Below, piece by piece: positions 35,108-48,014 of a stretch of 64,000 nucleotides of DNA. Origin of the DNA: Hansfordia pulvinata (taxonomy: Eukaryota; Ascomycota; Sordariomycetes; Xylariales); NCBI GenBank assembly GCA_006538405.1, contig BJKQ01000003.1:1984001-2048000 (forward strand). The letters are read 5' to 3'. Numbering within the stretch: the stretch's first letter is position 1; each line of letters begins with the position of its first letter. Made by a program: the position numbers and the translations under genes. The notes beneath the pieces were generated by a model. That model did no database searches. It was not told where the DNA came from and saw nothing but the letters and a program-made list of their open reading frames with translations.

Positions 35108-38100
35108 AGCAGCCAGGAACACTACAAGCGAAGCACGTTTTCAAGCTGGGCGGCGGTACCCGAACCGTACATATATACATAGAGATACCAAATGAAGTTT
35201 GTGGCCCGAGGAGCGGAGCCTGGACTGACGCCCCGGAGGGCCCCTTTGCTTCCCCGCGGCCCATAGCTGCGATGGCAAGAAAAGCAATAGGGAAGGGCCA
35301 GCAGGACGACGCCTCCCTCGATAGCCAACTACGAGGGCGTTTTATTGCAAGGGGTTTTCGTGTACAACTAGCTTTTAAAGTTTTTTTTTTCGGCCTTTTC
35401 ACGCGGCAGAGGCCAGGAAACGCCAGTCGATAGCGACATCGCAAAGGGAATGATCTTTTTTCTTACTTCTCATGCTCTTCCCCTTCCCTTTTCCTTTATT
35501 TTCCTTAGCCCGTCCTCTCTTCACGAGACCACTCCCGCATATAGTGGTCATGGCAACTGAACATAGCGAGTTTCCAGTCACCTTTCGAACATTGCGCCGT
35601 GACAAGACTGAGGCTCTTGCCGGGCCCAGTGACATGCCAGCAGGTTCGCGAAGTGACGACATGACCAAAACCTCGTTAGCCCCGGTCCACTCTGAGGTAA
35701 ATCAAAGTACGCGTAGGCCATGGCCATTGGTCTCGGACTCGTGTCGCGTTATCAGATCTTGCTACGGCCACCGGCTTGGGCATCATTCTGGGTTGGCGGA
35801 GTTTCGTTTCTCGGGGGGCTCGCTGCCGTGGCGGCAAATGCGCATCAATGCCGGGGCTCCGCACGCGCTGGTTGGGGGGTCACCTCCACGCACCACCAGG
35901 AACCGTAGAATGTATGTAGCACAGTCACTTTTATCACGCAATGTCAAACCCAATACCTGTTGATCGGGACGGGGTAAAGGTCTCTGGATGCTGAGGTACC
36001 CAAGTCTCCAGTGGCGTGGAGTGGCGCTCCAGGAGTGCCCGGCGGCATTGGATGGCTGGCTACCTGGACACGAGTACAAAGGTACATGTATAAATAGCAG
36101 CCTCGTTCGCCGGGCCTAGCCCTCTTGGTGCATTGCCAGTGCGCGAGTGGCGAAGTGGCGCTGACTGACCACTGCCCGCTTGGTGGTGGTGGTGGTGGTG
36201 GCTAGGAACCCTTCTGCTGTGTCGGCTGGTGGTTGGCCTGCAGGCAAGCTTGGCAGCCGAATCAGGAAGGCGCGCCAGGCTGTCCCGCGAATTGGGACGA
36301 GCAGACCACTCCCCGATGGAACATCGCACACGCACACAACGATCGGGCAGCGGCCACCTCGCCGACTGCGAACCAGAGACATCCAACCTAATCGGATACC
36401 CAAGTCTTACCTTTAGATGTACTCGCGAGCAAACGGCTGTCGCTCGCCCTCGCCCCCCTTCTCTCCGGTATGCAGCTCCAGGCGTGCCGACTCGAGAGGC
36501 GGCCAGCGACGGACGGCCAGCGACGGACGGCAGGCGCTCTTGGTATCGTCCAGAGGCGCCCTTTGGAACCGGTCTTTCCAAGAAGCGGGTCGGCGACATC
36601 GGCCGCACAGCATTGGCCGACCGGGACGTAACTTGTTGGACTCATGGGTATTCTGTCTACAGGTCTGAGGCAATTCGAACTGTGTCAGGAGGTACTTAAC
36701 CCACATGAAGTAGATGAGGTAGGTACCTGCCAGGCGTCTTGACTGACCAAGGTAAGGTACCCGTACCGCCCTGGGAGGTGGGCAGGTGCAGTCAGTACCA
36801 CCTGCTCTGTGTTGAATTCTAAGGGTACATGTGTACTCTCTGCATCTTCGTCGCCGCCAGCAGACTCCCGCTCGTGTCATTAATCTGATGAGGCCGGCCT
36901 GTCTCCTCTCCCTCCTCACAAGGAAAGAGAGGAAGAGAGAGGGGTAGAGGGACGATTCCAGACACGCGCACTCTCAGTTGCACGCCCCCGCCCCGTCCCC
37001 AGGTCAAGTCCGACTGCGTGGCGAACGGTGGCGGAAGGCAACGCTCTTGCCCCCTCGGTCGACGTCACGCTCGCAGCCGGTGGTTCCTTCCGTCCCTCTT
37101 TCTTTTCTCTCCTTTCCCCCTATTCGTACATGTCGGGTAGTTCTCTCTTCTCTCGTACAGATTACGTACCTCACGTTCGAGGCCCATCTTATTTGTAGGT
37201 ACCTACAGCACACAGCCTTTTCTCCAGGCGTCGAGACGTGGGGCGCTTCTCAGATTCACGAGCCCGCCTCACCCCCTCCCACCCCATCCTTCTTCTGCTT
37301 CACAACCCCTCGCATCTCACAGATAAGATCACGTAAATCGTACATGAGAGGGGCGGACCCGCCAGCACCTGATTTTCGGCGCGAGGCGAAGCGAGGCGAG
37401 GCGAGAGTGGACAGGCAGTAGGCGGTGTCCTGGGCGATCATCCCGACACAGAGTTGGCTGGCGCGCAGGATACTTACTCCCTTTCTTTGCGCCGGCGACG
37501 AAGTGTTATGCGAGCCGCTGCCGATGGACAGCCCAGCTTGCGTGGACTTTGCCACTCTGTGTTCCTTTCTCCTCACATGCCTCTCACGAGTCACAAGCGT
37601 CCGAGTTCTTTTTCAAGATCCCGATTGATTGAAAGGAGAGATCGACACGTGTGTGATGGGAAATGACCGGTCCCCGGCTGCCGTATGTGCCAACAAGGAG
37701 GGTAAAGGGAAACACCTCACATCTTGTCGCCTCTCCTCTGCCGAGAGACCTCTACTGGGATGGCGCCTGATCTCTTTCAGCAGCCGACGCGGCCGCGTGA
37801 GAGCTGGGTAGCTCAGGACTTGGTGGCTGCGTTAGTTCCTCCGAACAAGAGGTCCTATAACTCGTCACGGAGGCGGCGGAGGGGGCTCCCGCGCCGTTTT
37901 TTCTTCCACAGGGCGGGCTCCCTTCGATCGAGGCTTCTCGCCTTGCACAGCGGCCACTTTGTGTCTGGTATGCCTCATACTTGGACAGATGCAACATGTG
38001 CAGGCTGTACAGGCATCGTCCCAGCCCCACGGGCAAGAGAGGGCGCGACTCACAGCGCAACGCGCGGGGACCGCCTCCCCCAGCCGGCAGGAACCGCATA

Positions 38101-40496
38101 GCGTAGGTTAGGTTGTGAACCAGCAACAAGCGGACGGGCCGGGCATCGATTCGAGAACTGTATCACACTGGAGACCGAAGCTACTCGCATCCGACTCCAA
38201 CTCGAGCGGCCCCCGATCCAAGACTCGGACCGAGCGCGGCGCCGGCAATGACGGTCGGGCATGTGGCTTATCAGATTGCGGAGGCGGAAAATCTCTGCAG
38301 TCCCGGGCCTCGGTCCAGAGCGACTAATTATACTCGAAACAAGGCCGCCACCCGTCGAGGCCAACAAGCGGAGGAGGAGTGTGGCCTGCGCCTTTGCTCT
38401 TGTTACTCGTACACGAAGGCGAGCGGGGTGGCAAGCAAGTGATGTTAGTTACCTCTCAGGCACGAGTAGACTAGCCCAGCGAGGGGGGTGCTTCTGTTTC
38501 TCCTCCACACGGACACACAGTACTGAGAAACTGGCAAAGCCGCAGAACAAGCATTTCTCGAAGGGGGCCGGCGGCAAGTGGCGCGCCTGGTGGTGGAATC
38601 GAGCTCGGAACACGTGGGACTGGCTGCAGGGCGGGTTTGGCCCAGAACCAGAAACCAGAACCAGAACCAGGAGCTTGGTGGCGATGGTGGTCCTCCAGAA
38701 AATGCCGCCATCCCAAGACCCGGCACAGGGTCCCATGCCACAGCGCGCGCCCCGTATAGAGCGTCTCGCCTTCTCGGCCTATGCAGATTGAGTGCTGGGC
38801 GGCATCTCGCCCTTCTGCGAGAATTTGACCACGCCGGTCGATGCAGTGGATGTGGATCTTCCTCGAGCCTGGTGCTGATCCAGCCGTCATCTCGACTGCT
38901 CTCGAGAGGCACAGAGTAGGCGCGTAGGAAACAGAGCAAGTTAAAGCCCCAACGACTCGTTCGCTCGCTCATCACGGCTCTCACCTGGCGCCAGCTCGCC
39001 TCTGCTCGATCCAGACTTGTTGTGCCGCCCATCCTCGACGACGAGGGTTGTCGATGTGCGATCTAAAGCCATGCCCCATCAGGATAGAGCTTCGCATACT
39101 TGGCGGAGCCTGGTGCAACACGTACGACGAGCTGTAGGAAGCGAAACTGTCAGTTATCAGCAAGGCTCCCTGCGACAATTTGGCAGCCGACTGGCCCTTG
39201 ACAGCCAAAGGCGCGAATCAGCAGCCGCGCATCGATCGGCTTCTTTGTCTCTCTCGAAGTACCAAACCCATCTCACATTACTCACTCAAGGAACCGTGCC
39301 CAGTGACTGCTCGTTACATCATTGCATCATTGCTCGATGTTTTCGTTACTAGTACGGGCCGAGGCGAAATCAGCTCGTCAACTGAGAGCTGGCCCGAGTT
39401 CCCTTTGAGAACTCAACTATACATGACTGCCATCAGTAGTTCCCAAGCGTCATATTGATGTTTGACGGCAAGTAGCCAGGCCGCTCTTATGCACATCGCA
39501 TTTCGGCCTCTGATTAATCGCCCGCGCAATAAAAACCCTGTGCTTTAAACCTGTCTAGCAAGCCTTCTTCGCAGTCTTAAAGGTCCCAGAGAGGTCAATC
39601 AAAGTACATCCTTGCCCGGCATCCCTTGCTACCGGCAACGCGCTGCCAGACAGTCTACTCAAAAACCGGGTAGTGGCACTCATGCGCATCCGCCAGCCTT
39701 TGAACTTTGGGACTCTGCCTTGTACAGGGCACGAGTGGGCCAACCGCGCACAAATGAATATCCCTCTCGCAGCTTGAGTTCCGTTTCATGGCAACTGGAA
39801 GCCTTCGAAAACAGTCATGCACCTATCTTCTGGGGCTACTGCTGGGCATCTTTAAGGGCCAAGCACTGTTCTCGTTGTAGCACGGGGCCTGACATCTGGT
39901 ATGACAAACTCGCCGTTCTAATATTCGCTTTGCTCAGTACCAAACTGGTGAATCCTCTTCGAATCCAATGCTGTGCGGTAGTGTCAGTCGTGCGAATACG
40001 GCCAAAAGTTGCTTCAACAGATACTACTATTCGACTAGAATTGCGCTGAGACGGTCAAGCGACCAAAGTTGTAGTAGTATCTTGGCTTCAGCTTTTCGTC
40101 TCAACAACTGGCAGACTCTGTGGGGCCGTTCCCTCATTTCAGACAGCTTCAAACCTGCCCAAGATTATGTTACAATATGCGAAGATGCTCTTCGCCATGC
40201 GTCGCCAATGCGGCACCCCTAAATTCTTTCCTTTCGTTCAGACCCAATGTAAAAGTCAAGCACGAACGCTGTGCTCCGTATTGTAACGCCGAACGCTGAA
40301 AACCTGCAAAGACCAACTTCTGCGCCTGTGAACCCTGAGCCCCATGCAAAGTCTTGCGTGAACTCCATCCTCAAATACCCTGTTGGAAAGACAAATTCGA
40401 CCCACCAGTATCGCGTCAGTGCCAAATGAAAACTTTGGCGCCGGATATCGAGGCAGCCGAGGGCATGCCAATATCCAGAAGATACCACGATGAACA
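35108..40496. other. Long gene-poor region
   Basis: Some 5.4 kb without a supportable gene. Open frames up to about 195 codons lack domains and overlap on both strands. It contains a TGG repeat near 36181-36201, GTAC-rich patches near 36720 and 37195, and one exact TACTCGTA at 38404. The part 39200-40490 is less GC-rich. It lies downstream of the secreted protein gene and of the glycosyltransferase gene, so both 3' untranslated regions are here. Confidence 0.5.
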
Positions 40497-42332
40497 TCAT
40501 GCTAACTCGGGGTTCTTCCAAGCTGGTTCCGTGCACTGATCTGCAGTTTCAATCCAGTCCTTGATTCCTTTCAAGTGCCAGCCGCTCACCCAGCGATCTT
40601 TCTTGTCTGAGGGTTTTGACATCGGCGAGCCTAACTTGAAGCTCTTCGAGGTGCAACAGACTTCTTGGTGCCAGCGATACTGGAAGCAGGTGCGACCTCG
40701 CTTCTTCTCATCCAGTTCCTTTCTCCGCGCTTCTCGGTCAGCGCTGTCACTGAAAGATGTGTCTTCGGGATGCTCGTCCCTCGGATATGCTTTGATCTCG
40801 TCCTCCTCTTCATCGGTGACGTCTTCGAGCTCGCACACCTTGGCACAGTTCTCCGGCGATTTCCAAGCTACCTTCTCGGCATTCGTCAACTGATCCAAGG
40901 GCCGCTGACGATCGCGTTCCCTGGCGGTGGCCTTTTCTTGAGCGGCCTGGTCGGGGTTCAAATAGCACACGTCGTCTGATAAATTGTCCCAGTCTTGGCG
41001 TTTGTCTTGTATGTGACGGGAGACCAGGCCGAAGTAAAGATCCTTGATCATGAGCGGTTGCTGTATAGAGTGTCAGTCTCTTGCAGGTCACTAATAAGAA
41101 AGCGTTGACTGGGCCCCAGACATGAAAGACAATTGTCGTGGCATAACCGGGTTGGGACTTGAGAGTGGGCTACTTACACCCGTAGCAAGGGTCTTTTCGA
41201 ACTGCCAGACCTTGCTGATTTCCTCAGCGTTGACGTGATGCATGGTCAAAATCGGCTCGCACCAGTGGCCAGGCCCGTATGGCAGCGTGTTTGGCTTTCG
41301 CCGTTGAACATGGGCCATGTTTGGCGAACTTTGACGTTTTCGTACTCTTCAAGAGCCAATGCCAGCATCAGATCGCCGCAACACTCCTCCTGGCCCTTTT
41401 TGTTGTATTGCTTGACCACGCCAGGATGGTTTTCGATTAGATGCTTCAGCAGTGCCCCGCTGATGACATAGCCCGAGCCTCCGTGGGCGAAAGGGTGGCC
41501 GGCGATGAAACTCCGACTTCCGAGGTAGATTTTCTCGCGCGGGTTGAGGCGCGAGTGCTTCTTGAGCCAATGGACCATGTTTGACCAGAAAACATAAGTA
41601 TCCGCCTCGGCGAACACGTACCAATCGAGGTTGGGCCGCAGTTTCCAGGTCTGCTCCATCATGGGCAAAAACTTGTACTTGTCCAGATTCCAAGCCTTGC
41701 GAGATTCTTCTTGCCTGGCTTCGATGCAAGATTTTTGCGATACTGGGCATTCTTTCTGGGTCCTGTAGAGGTCGAATTCGGAGTTCCAGGCTTTCGAAGA
41801 TTCATCCAAATTGGCTAGAGCATCATGAACATGGTACGGTCCAATTTGTTGTTCCTAGACATTAGTTAGTATAATGAGAGACTGAGGGCGGACGGCGCCG
41901 AGTCATATTGGGGGATGGGGGGGGGGGGGGGGGGGGGGCGCATAGCCGACGAACCATATCAGAGAATATGAGAAAGTCAGGCAGACATCGCAAGGTTGTG
42001 AGAAGATGAGTTGGGACCCGCTCGAAGACTTCAGTTGCGCCCGTTTTCATGACCAGTAGAATGCCATCGGTGTTCGGAAAGTTGTCGCATGGATCGGTCG
42101 AGTTATAATGCGCCTGAACCTGGGATTCGGTGCCCTCATCAACCAATGTGTTGTTGTATATCGTCTTGGGCCCATGGAAGTAGGTGGTGACGGTATCGTA
42201 GTACCCGGGGGCGTTTCCCAGAGACTCATACTCGCTCCACGCAAGGCGATAGCGAATGTATATCAGTAGGACTGCCAAGAGAGAAATCATGCCAAGGACA
42301 CGGCCCCGCCGCGATCCCGGGGAGGCTATCAT
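40497..42332 (-). CDS. Glycosyltransferase, GT31/Fringe-like, type II membrane protein, one frame break
   Basis: Predicted Golgi glycosyltransferase of the fungal family 31 (Fringe-like) group, likely adding a hexose to a glycoprotein or glycolipid; donor and acceptor are unknown. Exons 41955-42332, 41178-41854 and 40497-41060 give about 539 residues. Residues 13-30 (LGMISLLAVLLIYIRYRL) form a signal anchor. The catalytic region has WYVFAEADTYVFW, with the metal-binding ExD at Glu209-Asp211, then GGSGYVISG (251-259), ECCGD (283-287), and PMFNGE followed by LPYGPGHWCEPILTMHHV. The frame slips by one missing base at a three-base run (41296-41298 on the plus strand), just after PMFNGE. Family sequence continues in the next frame, so I infer a dropped base. 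The first intron (41855-41954) contains 22 consecutive G on the plus strand. The C-terminal 180 residues are acidic, with conserved-looking Cys. Confidence 0.9.
41917..41938. repeat. G22 mononucleotide run inside an intron
   Basis: Twenty-two consecutive G on the plus strand are read as C22 in the minus-strand transcript. They lie within the 100-base first intron of the glycosyltransferase gene, near its 5' splice site. Length is probably uncertain in the assembly and variable between strains. Confidence 0.9.
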
Positions 42333-45300
42333 AGTGACTGCGAGGCCACGCGTGGCCTTGAACAATAAAGAACAGTGATGTACCACCGAGATAGGTTCGA
42401 TCAGTCTAGGCGAAAACAAAGAAGATCGGATAGGCGAGACGGCGAGTTGGAGTGAAGGCACATAACCTTCTGACGACAGCAGCCAGGTGGAAACCCCCGG
42501 AGAGCGCTTGGAACGTCAACAAGGCGGAAGATGGTGAATAGATAGATGCTGGGCGATGACGTGGGGGCAGCGGTCGCAGGCGCGCGATGCCGGGCTTGTA
42601 CGGAGCTGTCAGTGGATTGGAGGAAGTGGATGGGGTTGGCGAGTGGGCCCGATAGATGATGGAAGGCCCCGTGGGTTGTGTGGACGGCAGGCTTGGATCC
42701 CCGCTGGCGTGCGTAGAAGAGACAACGGCGGCTACAAACGTGGGAATTGTCTTCGCTCCTACGTGGGAGAGGGGCGTTGTCTATACGGGCACCGAGTCGA
42801 CAAGCGAGCTGTCGGGGTACACGAAGATGGCGGCGTCCAATGGCGGCGTATCTTCGAGCATGACAAGAGGAACAATGGCGCCAGATGAGTGTGAGGTAGA
42901 TGGTGGGCTGATGGAGGAGACACAAGGCAATGTCTGGAAGAGAAGCCTCAAGTGCCGAAGAGGAAGGACCGGCACTTGGCCAAGCGAGGCGGGCAGTCTG
43001 GATCAGAGAGCAGCCCTCGCGGTGGTGAGGCCGGCTGCGTGATAACCCAGTGAAGGCAGATATGTAACCGTGGGCGCGGGAGCCCTCCGAGGCAGGGTGG
43101 CACGGATGGGAGATTTCTGTCTTGCCCTGTGCGTCTGTGCGGGTGCAGCCGCCAGAGAAAGTTGGAAGCTGCGAGACTTGCCCACACGGGCGACCAGGAG
43201 AATGTGGAACAAAAGGCTTGGGCGAAAGGGTGCAGATGGTTGTCTGAGTGTTCCAATGTAGAGTAGCCGAGACGTTGTGAAGCTGGACGAACAGCAACGG
43301 GCAAACGGGAGAGAAGAGCCAACGGCGGCGGCAGCGGCGTCATCGTCGTCGTCGTTCAGTCTCGTACCTGCCTTGATAGGGGTTGCATGCACCGCCAAAA
43401 AATTGGGACGCGTACCTTATTTGACTGGGGCACTGGGGATCCAATGCGGTGCGAACCTACCTACATGTACCGGGCACGCCGGGCTACGCCGTCGAGTACA
43501 GCGGGGCTTCGATACGGAGCAGCTATCCCGCGCTACTACAGAATGCGTTAGCACCGCTCGCACCGGGGGTCGCGGAGGTAACTCGCGTCCGTCGATCGCC
43601 GTACTCGTAAGACGCACGACGGGAACAGCGCCTACTCGTAGTCATATGCGATTTCTGCAGGCTCTGAACGATACCGAACGGGGATTACTGGAATTCGAAC
43701 ATGATCAAGAAGACAGTGATTCATGTTGCAGTGATTTTCGCATCACCAGTGGCATTGGAACCCAGGCACAGTGGGCGTGACTGTGCGGGTGCAAGCATGT
43801 ATCAATGTGCGTGCAAATCCACGCCCGTGCTGCACCTCCAAAACCGTCAATGATAATCACAAGGCGGCAACTTCTGACCCTCCCTCTCTGCCCTTCTCGC
43901 CTCTGTGCCCCCTGGTCCGCCTGGAAATCTGGGGCGTTGATCAGCGCTCATCATCGCCTCTGAGAGTTCCCGCCCTTAGGCACGTCGGTGCTGACTCTGA
44001 CCAAGGCGTTTCCACTAAATACCTACTCGTATGAGCTTTTCCAGGGCGACTGTTAGGGGCGTGAGGGGGTGGCCACTCGTGAAAGCCCGAGAGCGAGCAT
44101 GGTGCTTGTCTTGCCATGTCCCACCCTTCGCCTCTCGCATACGAGTTCAGTCCTCATGCCAACATGCCCCTGCACCACTGAAGGCGTGTAGATCGAATTG
44201 CCCATGGCACAATGAGAGAGTGGCATGTCTTGGATGCCCAGAACATCGAGAACCCTGTGTATCGTCCAGATAAGTCATCAAAAGCTAGGCCGCTTTCTCG
44301 CCCGCGACACTCGTCCTGCAAACCGTGCTGGCTGTATGCTTGCAACAGGGCTTTCACGCGCCATCAAGGGTTTGGCGACCCGAAACGGGACCGATTGTTG
44401 CGAGAAATGGGATAGGTCCCCTACTCAATCCATCAGTCTATAATGAATTGGCGGGATCGAAGCTCGTCGCCCCGGTCGAATGATTGATTTCTTGCGGTAG
44501 TCCCCAACGCGCCCACTCCTCCACGACGGCTCACAACATCTTGCATTGCGTTGTAATAGTCGGCGTATGCCGTCCCCGAGACCTCGGGACGGGATCTCGC
44601 CTGATCCTGAGCACCTTGGGTACTCGTAGGGGTGGGCACCTGCAACCCCCGAGCTGCCAGCGCGCACGTGGATGAACATGCCAGGCAGTTGAATCACTTC
44701 AATCTGCCGGGGCCTGGCAGTGGAGGCAATTTCAATTTCTTGGGCGTGCCATGTGCATGAGAAGGGCACCAGATCAATTCTTGCGTCGTTTTGTCCCTCT
44801 CCACCCCCGTGCAATAGCCAAACTCAATCCTGCCGGAGGCTCCTCCTGTCGCAGCGTCAAGATTCGAAGCAGCTCACCTCCACTGTCGTTGCCAACCTTA
44901 AAACCCTTAGCTGGTCGACACGAATCGACAAAGAAGGGTCCCCTACCGAATACTTCCCCGCGGCTGGAATAGTGCCTGTAGGTGCCTATCCAGAGGGACG
45001 GTAATCGCATGCAGGACTGGCAGTTGATGTGCGAACCAATTCCGTCCGAGTTCCCCTTGGACTGGGATTCGACTGCGACTGGGTGTTGAGTCAATCATGA
45101 CCCTCGAGGACTTCTCCGGTACCGCCAGGGAAAGGGCATCGGTCATGGGCTCACAGAGAAGATCGGACCTGATGACCTCCAGATCTTGCATCGCATATCC
45201 AGCTGCCGCCGCCTTAGCGAACGCATAGAGGGCTGCCTGCGTACGCATCGCGGGTCTCGTGGGGTCTTGCGAGGTGCGCGCAGCGGTACCCGTAGCTGCT

Positions 45301-45656
45301 CCGGCACCACCTCCAGTCTTTTCCAGTCCTGAATGACGCGCCGACAAGCCCATTCAATGTTCCTTAACTACATGTACTCGTCTCTTCGATCAACGGCCAT
45401 CCATTCGAAGTGCAACGCGATCTCCAAGCCTGCCTGCCATGCTCAACATACAACAGTGTCCCTTTCAAGCATTCGTTTGATCTGGGTATCTCCATTTCCA
45501 GCTGCACCTGCAGTAAGAGAGGTGGGGAAGTAAGTACCCTAGGTACCTAACCACCATGCCTACTACTCGTACCTACATGTATGCAGACACATGTGCCTAG
45601 GAACCTAGGTACGCTAGGTTAGGTAGACCCCTGGACATGATTGCATGCGTGCGCTG

Positions 45657-45681
45657 CCGCTGCAGCTGCAGCTGCAGCTAC
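45657..45681. repeat. CTGCAG hexanucleotide tandem repeat
   Basis: About four head-to-tail copies of CTGCAG, itself a palindrome, lie in intergenic DNA. No gene is associated. Confidence 0.8.
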
Positions 45682-45716
45682 TCTTCAAACAAGTTAGCAG
45701 CCGATGTCATCCAGGA

Positions 45717-45730
45717 TACGAGTACTCGTA
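45717..45730. repeat. 14-base perfect palindrome built from two overlapping TACGAGTA units
   Basis: The sequence TACGAGTACTCGTA equals its own reverse complement and consists of TACGAGTA and TACTCGTA overlapping by two bases. It lies about 600 bases upstream of the histone chaperone ATG. It could be a dimeric protein-binding site or simply part of the dispersed motif family. Confidence 0.85.
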
Positions 45731-46330
45731 GTGGAGGCTCCGTCCAATCAGATGTGGTGATACCTGACCTTAACAGGTAACCAACTGAAAGCTGGGGCGG
45801 GCAGCTTGGGCGGGAAGTGGCAGGCACGCCGCGCGCAACCCACCTGAATCGCGTCGCGGCACGGCGCGGCAGTCGCAATCGCAGTCGCAGGCGCCATCGC
45901 CGGGCAGGGCAGTAGCAGCAAGGGCACGCGCGGTTGTGATTGCGATTGCACCTGCTCCCTCTCTTGTTGCCCGCTTGTTCAGCGTCTGCTACCTAGTAAG
46001 TAGCAGGGGTCGCAAGCAGTCTGCAGCCTCAGCCACCGCCAACCAACACACCAGCCTACCGCGCGTTTGGAGCCCGCCCGGCAGCCGACACAGATCCATA
46101 CACGCCCGCGTCTCCTGCGCGCCCGGGACAGCCCACCCTTCGACCCTTCCCTCACCACTCATCCATCCATCTCGTCCGCCCACAGCGCCTCGTCCCATTC
46201 CATCTCGTCTGCCCATCCGCCCTTCCGATTGAATCGCAATTTGGCGATCACACTCTCGCCAACCCCGCCCCCGTTCTCAGCCTGCTCGGCGCGTTGCTCA
46301 TCGTCGACTTGCCTGGCTCCAGCAACCATC

Positions 46331-48014
46331 ATGTCGGAACCCACCAACAGCGATGCGCCCGACGCGCCCGTCCTCTCCGCCGTCCCCCAGCGGTCGCCTC
46401 CGCCGACGTCTCTGCCGCCGCCACGCCTGGCTCTCTCCCGCCTCTCGATGACGAGGAGCGCTCCAAGTCCATCAAGGTCTCGCTTGCCGATCTGACCGCC
46501 AAGGCCAACGCCCTGTACGCCTCGGAGAAGTTTGAGGATGCCTCCGAGCTCTTCTCCCAGGCCTCGGAGATGCAGAGTGAGCTTAACGGCGAAATGTCTC
46601 CCGAGAATGCCGACATCCTCTTCCTCTACGGCCGCTCTCTCTTCCGGGTCGGCCAGCTCAAAAGCGACGTACTCGGCCCTACTGGTGCTGCCACCACCAA
46701 GAAACAATCTGGTGCTTCGGCTAAGCCCAAGGCTCCCGAGAAGCCCGCTGCTGGCGCTGACGAGGTCGCAGCAGAGGCTGCAGAGGGCGTCGCTGCCGCT
46801 GCCGAGAAGGCCAACGGAAGCGCATCCAAGGACGGAGAGGACTTGCCTGAGGCGAAGAAGCCCCTCTTTTCCTTCACTGGCGACGAGGAATTCGAAGGAT
46901 CGGACGAGGAAGAGGAGGGCCAGGAGGGTGACGAGGGAGAGGACGAGGAGGAAGACGATCTTGCGGTGGCTTTCGAGATCCTCGACCTGGCTCGCGTCCT
47001 GTTCGAGAAGGCCCTCGAGCAGGACACAACCAATGGTAAAGGAAAGGAGAAGGACGAGGGCGACAACCCGGCTGCCAGGCACGCAAAAGAACGCCTGGGA
47101 GACACACACGATCTGTTGGCGGAGATTTCGCTGGAGAATGCAAAGTATGTCCGGATCGGCAGGTGTGTCTAGACTTTTGCTAACTAGCTACAGGTTCCCT
47201 GAAGCAGCCCAAGACTTCCGCGCATCTCTAGCATACAAGCAAGACCTTTACCCTGTCGAATCCGAGATCATCGCAGAGATCCACTACAAGCTCTCTCTGG
47301 CGCTTGACTTTGCCTCCAAAACCCAGAGCAGCGACGACCAGGACGACGATGGTCCAAAAGAGCTCGACCAGGCGCTGCGGGATGAGTCCAAAGCGGAACT
47401 CGAGAAGGCAATCAACAGTACCAAGCTCAAACTCAAGAACAAGGAGGTTGAACTGGCCATGGTTCACGCGCCGGAAGATAACGAGGTCACGCGCAAGCAG
47501 ATCAGCAACGTCAAGGACGTTCTCGCTGACATGGAACAACGGGTGAGTTCCAAGCTTTGCAGAGTCCCTAAAAGCCACAATGTTGCAGTACCCTCGTCGA
47601 TGAACCTGTCAAATTACTTGAAAACTTGGGAAACGGACCGCTAACATCTGCTCTACGCCACAGCTTGTCGAGTTGAGCAAGCCCCCGATGGATGTTGACT
47701 CCATGCTCGCGGGCGACAACCCACTGAGTGGAATCTTGGGCGCAGCTCTGGGCGAGTCCGCAGCTGCCACTGCGGCTCGCGTCGACGAGGCCAAGAAGAA
47801 TGCCACGGACTTATCGGGTCTGGTCCGCCGGAAGCCTGGCAACAAGGAAAGTGAGGAAACCCAGTCGGAGAAGCAGTCCGAGGCGCCAGCCGAGCCAGTT
47901 GAGGCCAACACCAACGGAAAGCGCAAGGCCGAGGAACCAGCGGCGGACGAAGAGGAAGCCAAGAAGGCCAAGATCGAGGACCAAGATGCCGGCCCCGGCG
48001 AAACGGCAGCATAG
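46331..48014 (+). CDS. NASP-family histone chaperone (Sim3/Hif1-like, SHNi-TPR), one frame break
   Basis: Predicted nuclear histone H3-H4 (or CENP-A) chaperone of the NASP/Sim3/Hif1 family. Exons are 46331-47144, 47194-47542 and 47664-48014, with introns of 49 and 121 bases (donors GTATGT and GTGAGT; branch points GCTAAC). The first TPR-like segment, SLADLTAKANALYASEKFED, starts near residue 49. It is followed by an acidic insertion (EEFEGSDEEEEGQEGDEGED, about 183-205), as is typical of the family. The SHNi-TPR part continues as GDTHDLLAEISLENAKFPEA across the first intron. A coiled-coil stretch and a basic C-terminus (NGKRKAEEP, EAKKAKIED) resembling a nuclear localisation signal follow. 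The frame slips by one missing base at CCCCC (46384-46388), shortly after the start; the corrected length is about 504 residues. Without correction the protein would stop after some 54 codons, and conserved sequence argues against that. Confidence 0.91.

Larger units (their letters stand above)
42333..46330. other. Divergent intergenic region between glycosyltransferase and histone chaperone genes
   Basis: About 4 kb with no well-supported gene. The first 900 bases are upstream or leader DNA of the minus-strand glycosyltransferase. Between 44433 and 45353 the minus strand has open segments in several frames that look faintly protein-like (see findings). Exact TACTCGTA/TACGAGTA copies lie at 43602, 43633, 44024, 44621, 45564, 45717 and 45723. 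A CTGCAG repeat lies near 45658-45680. The last 300 bases before the chaperone ATG are C-rich leader. Confidence 0.45.

Noticed and set aside
42401..43297. A 298-codon minus-strand open frame upstream of the glycosyltransferase
   Set aside because: No domain, Ser/Pro/His/Cys-rich random composition, and overlapping frames on the other strand. More likely promoter and leader DNA.
46159..47109. A 316-codon minus-strand open frame over the histone chaperone
   Set aside because: Antisense of the acidic TPR region, giving a Leu/Ser-rich artefact.
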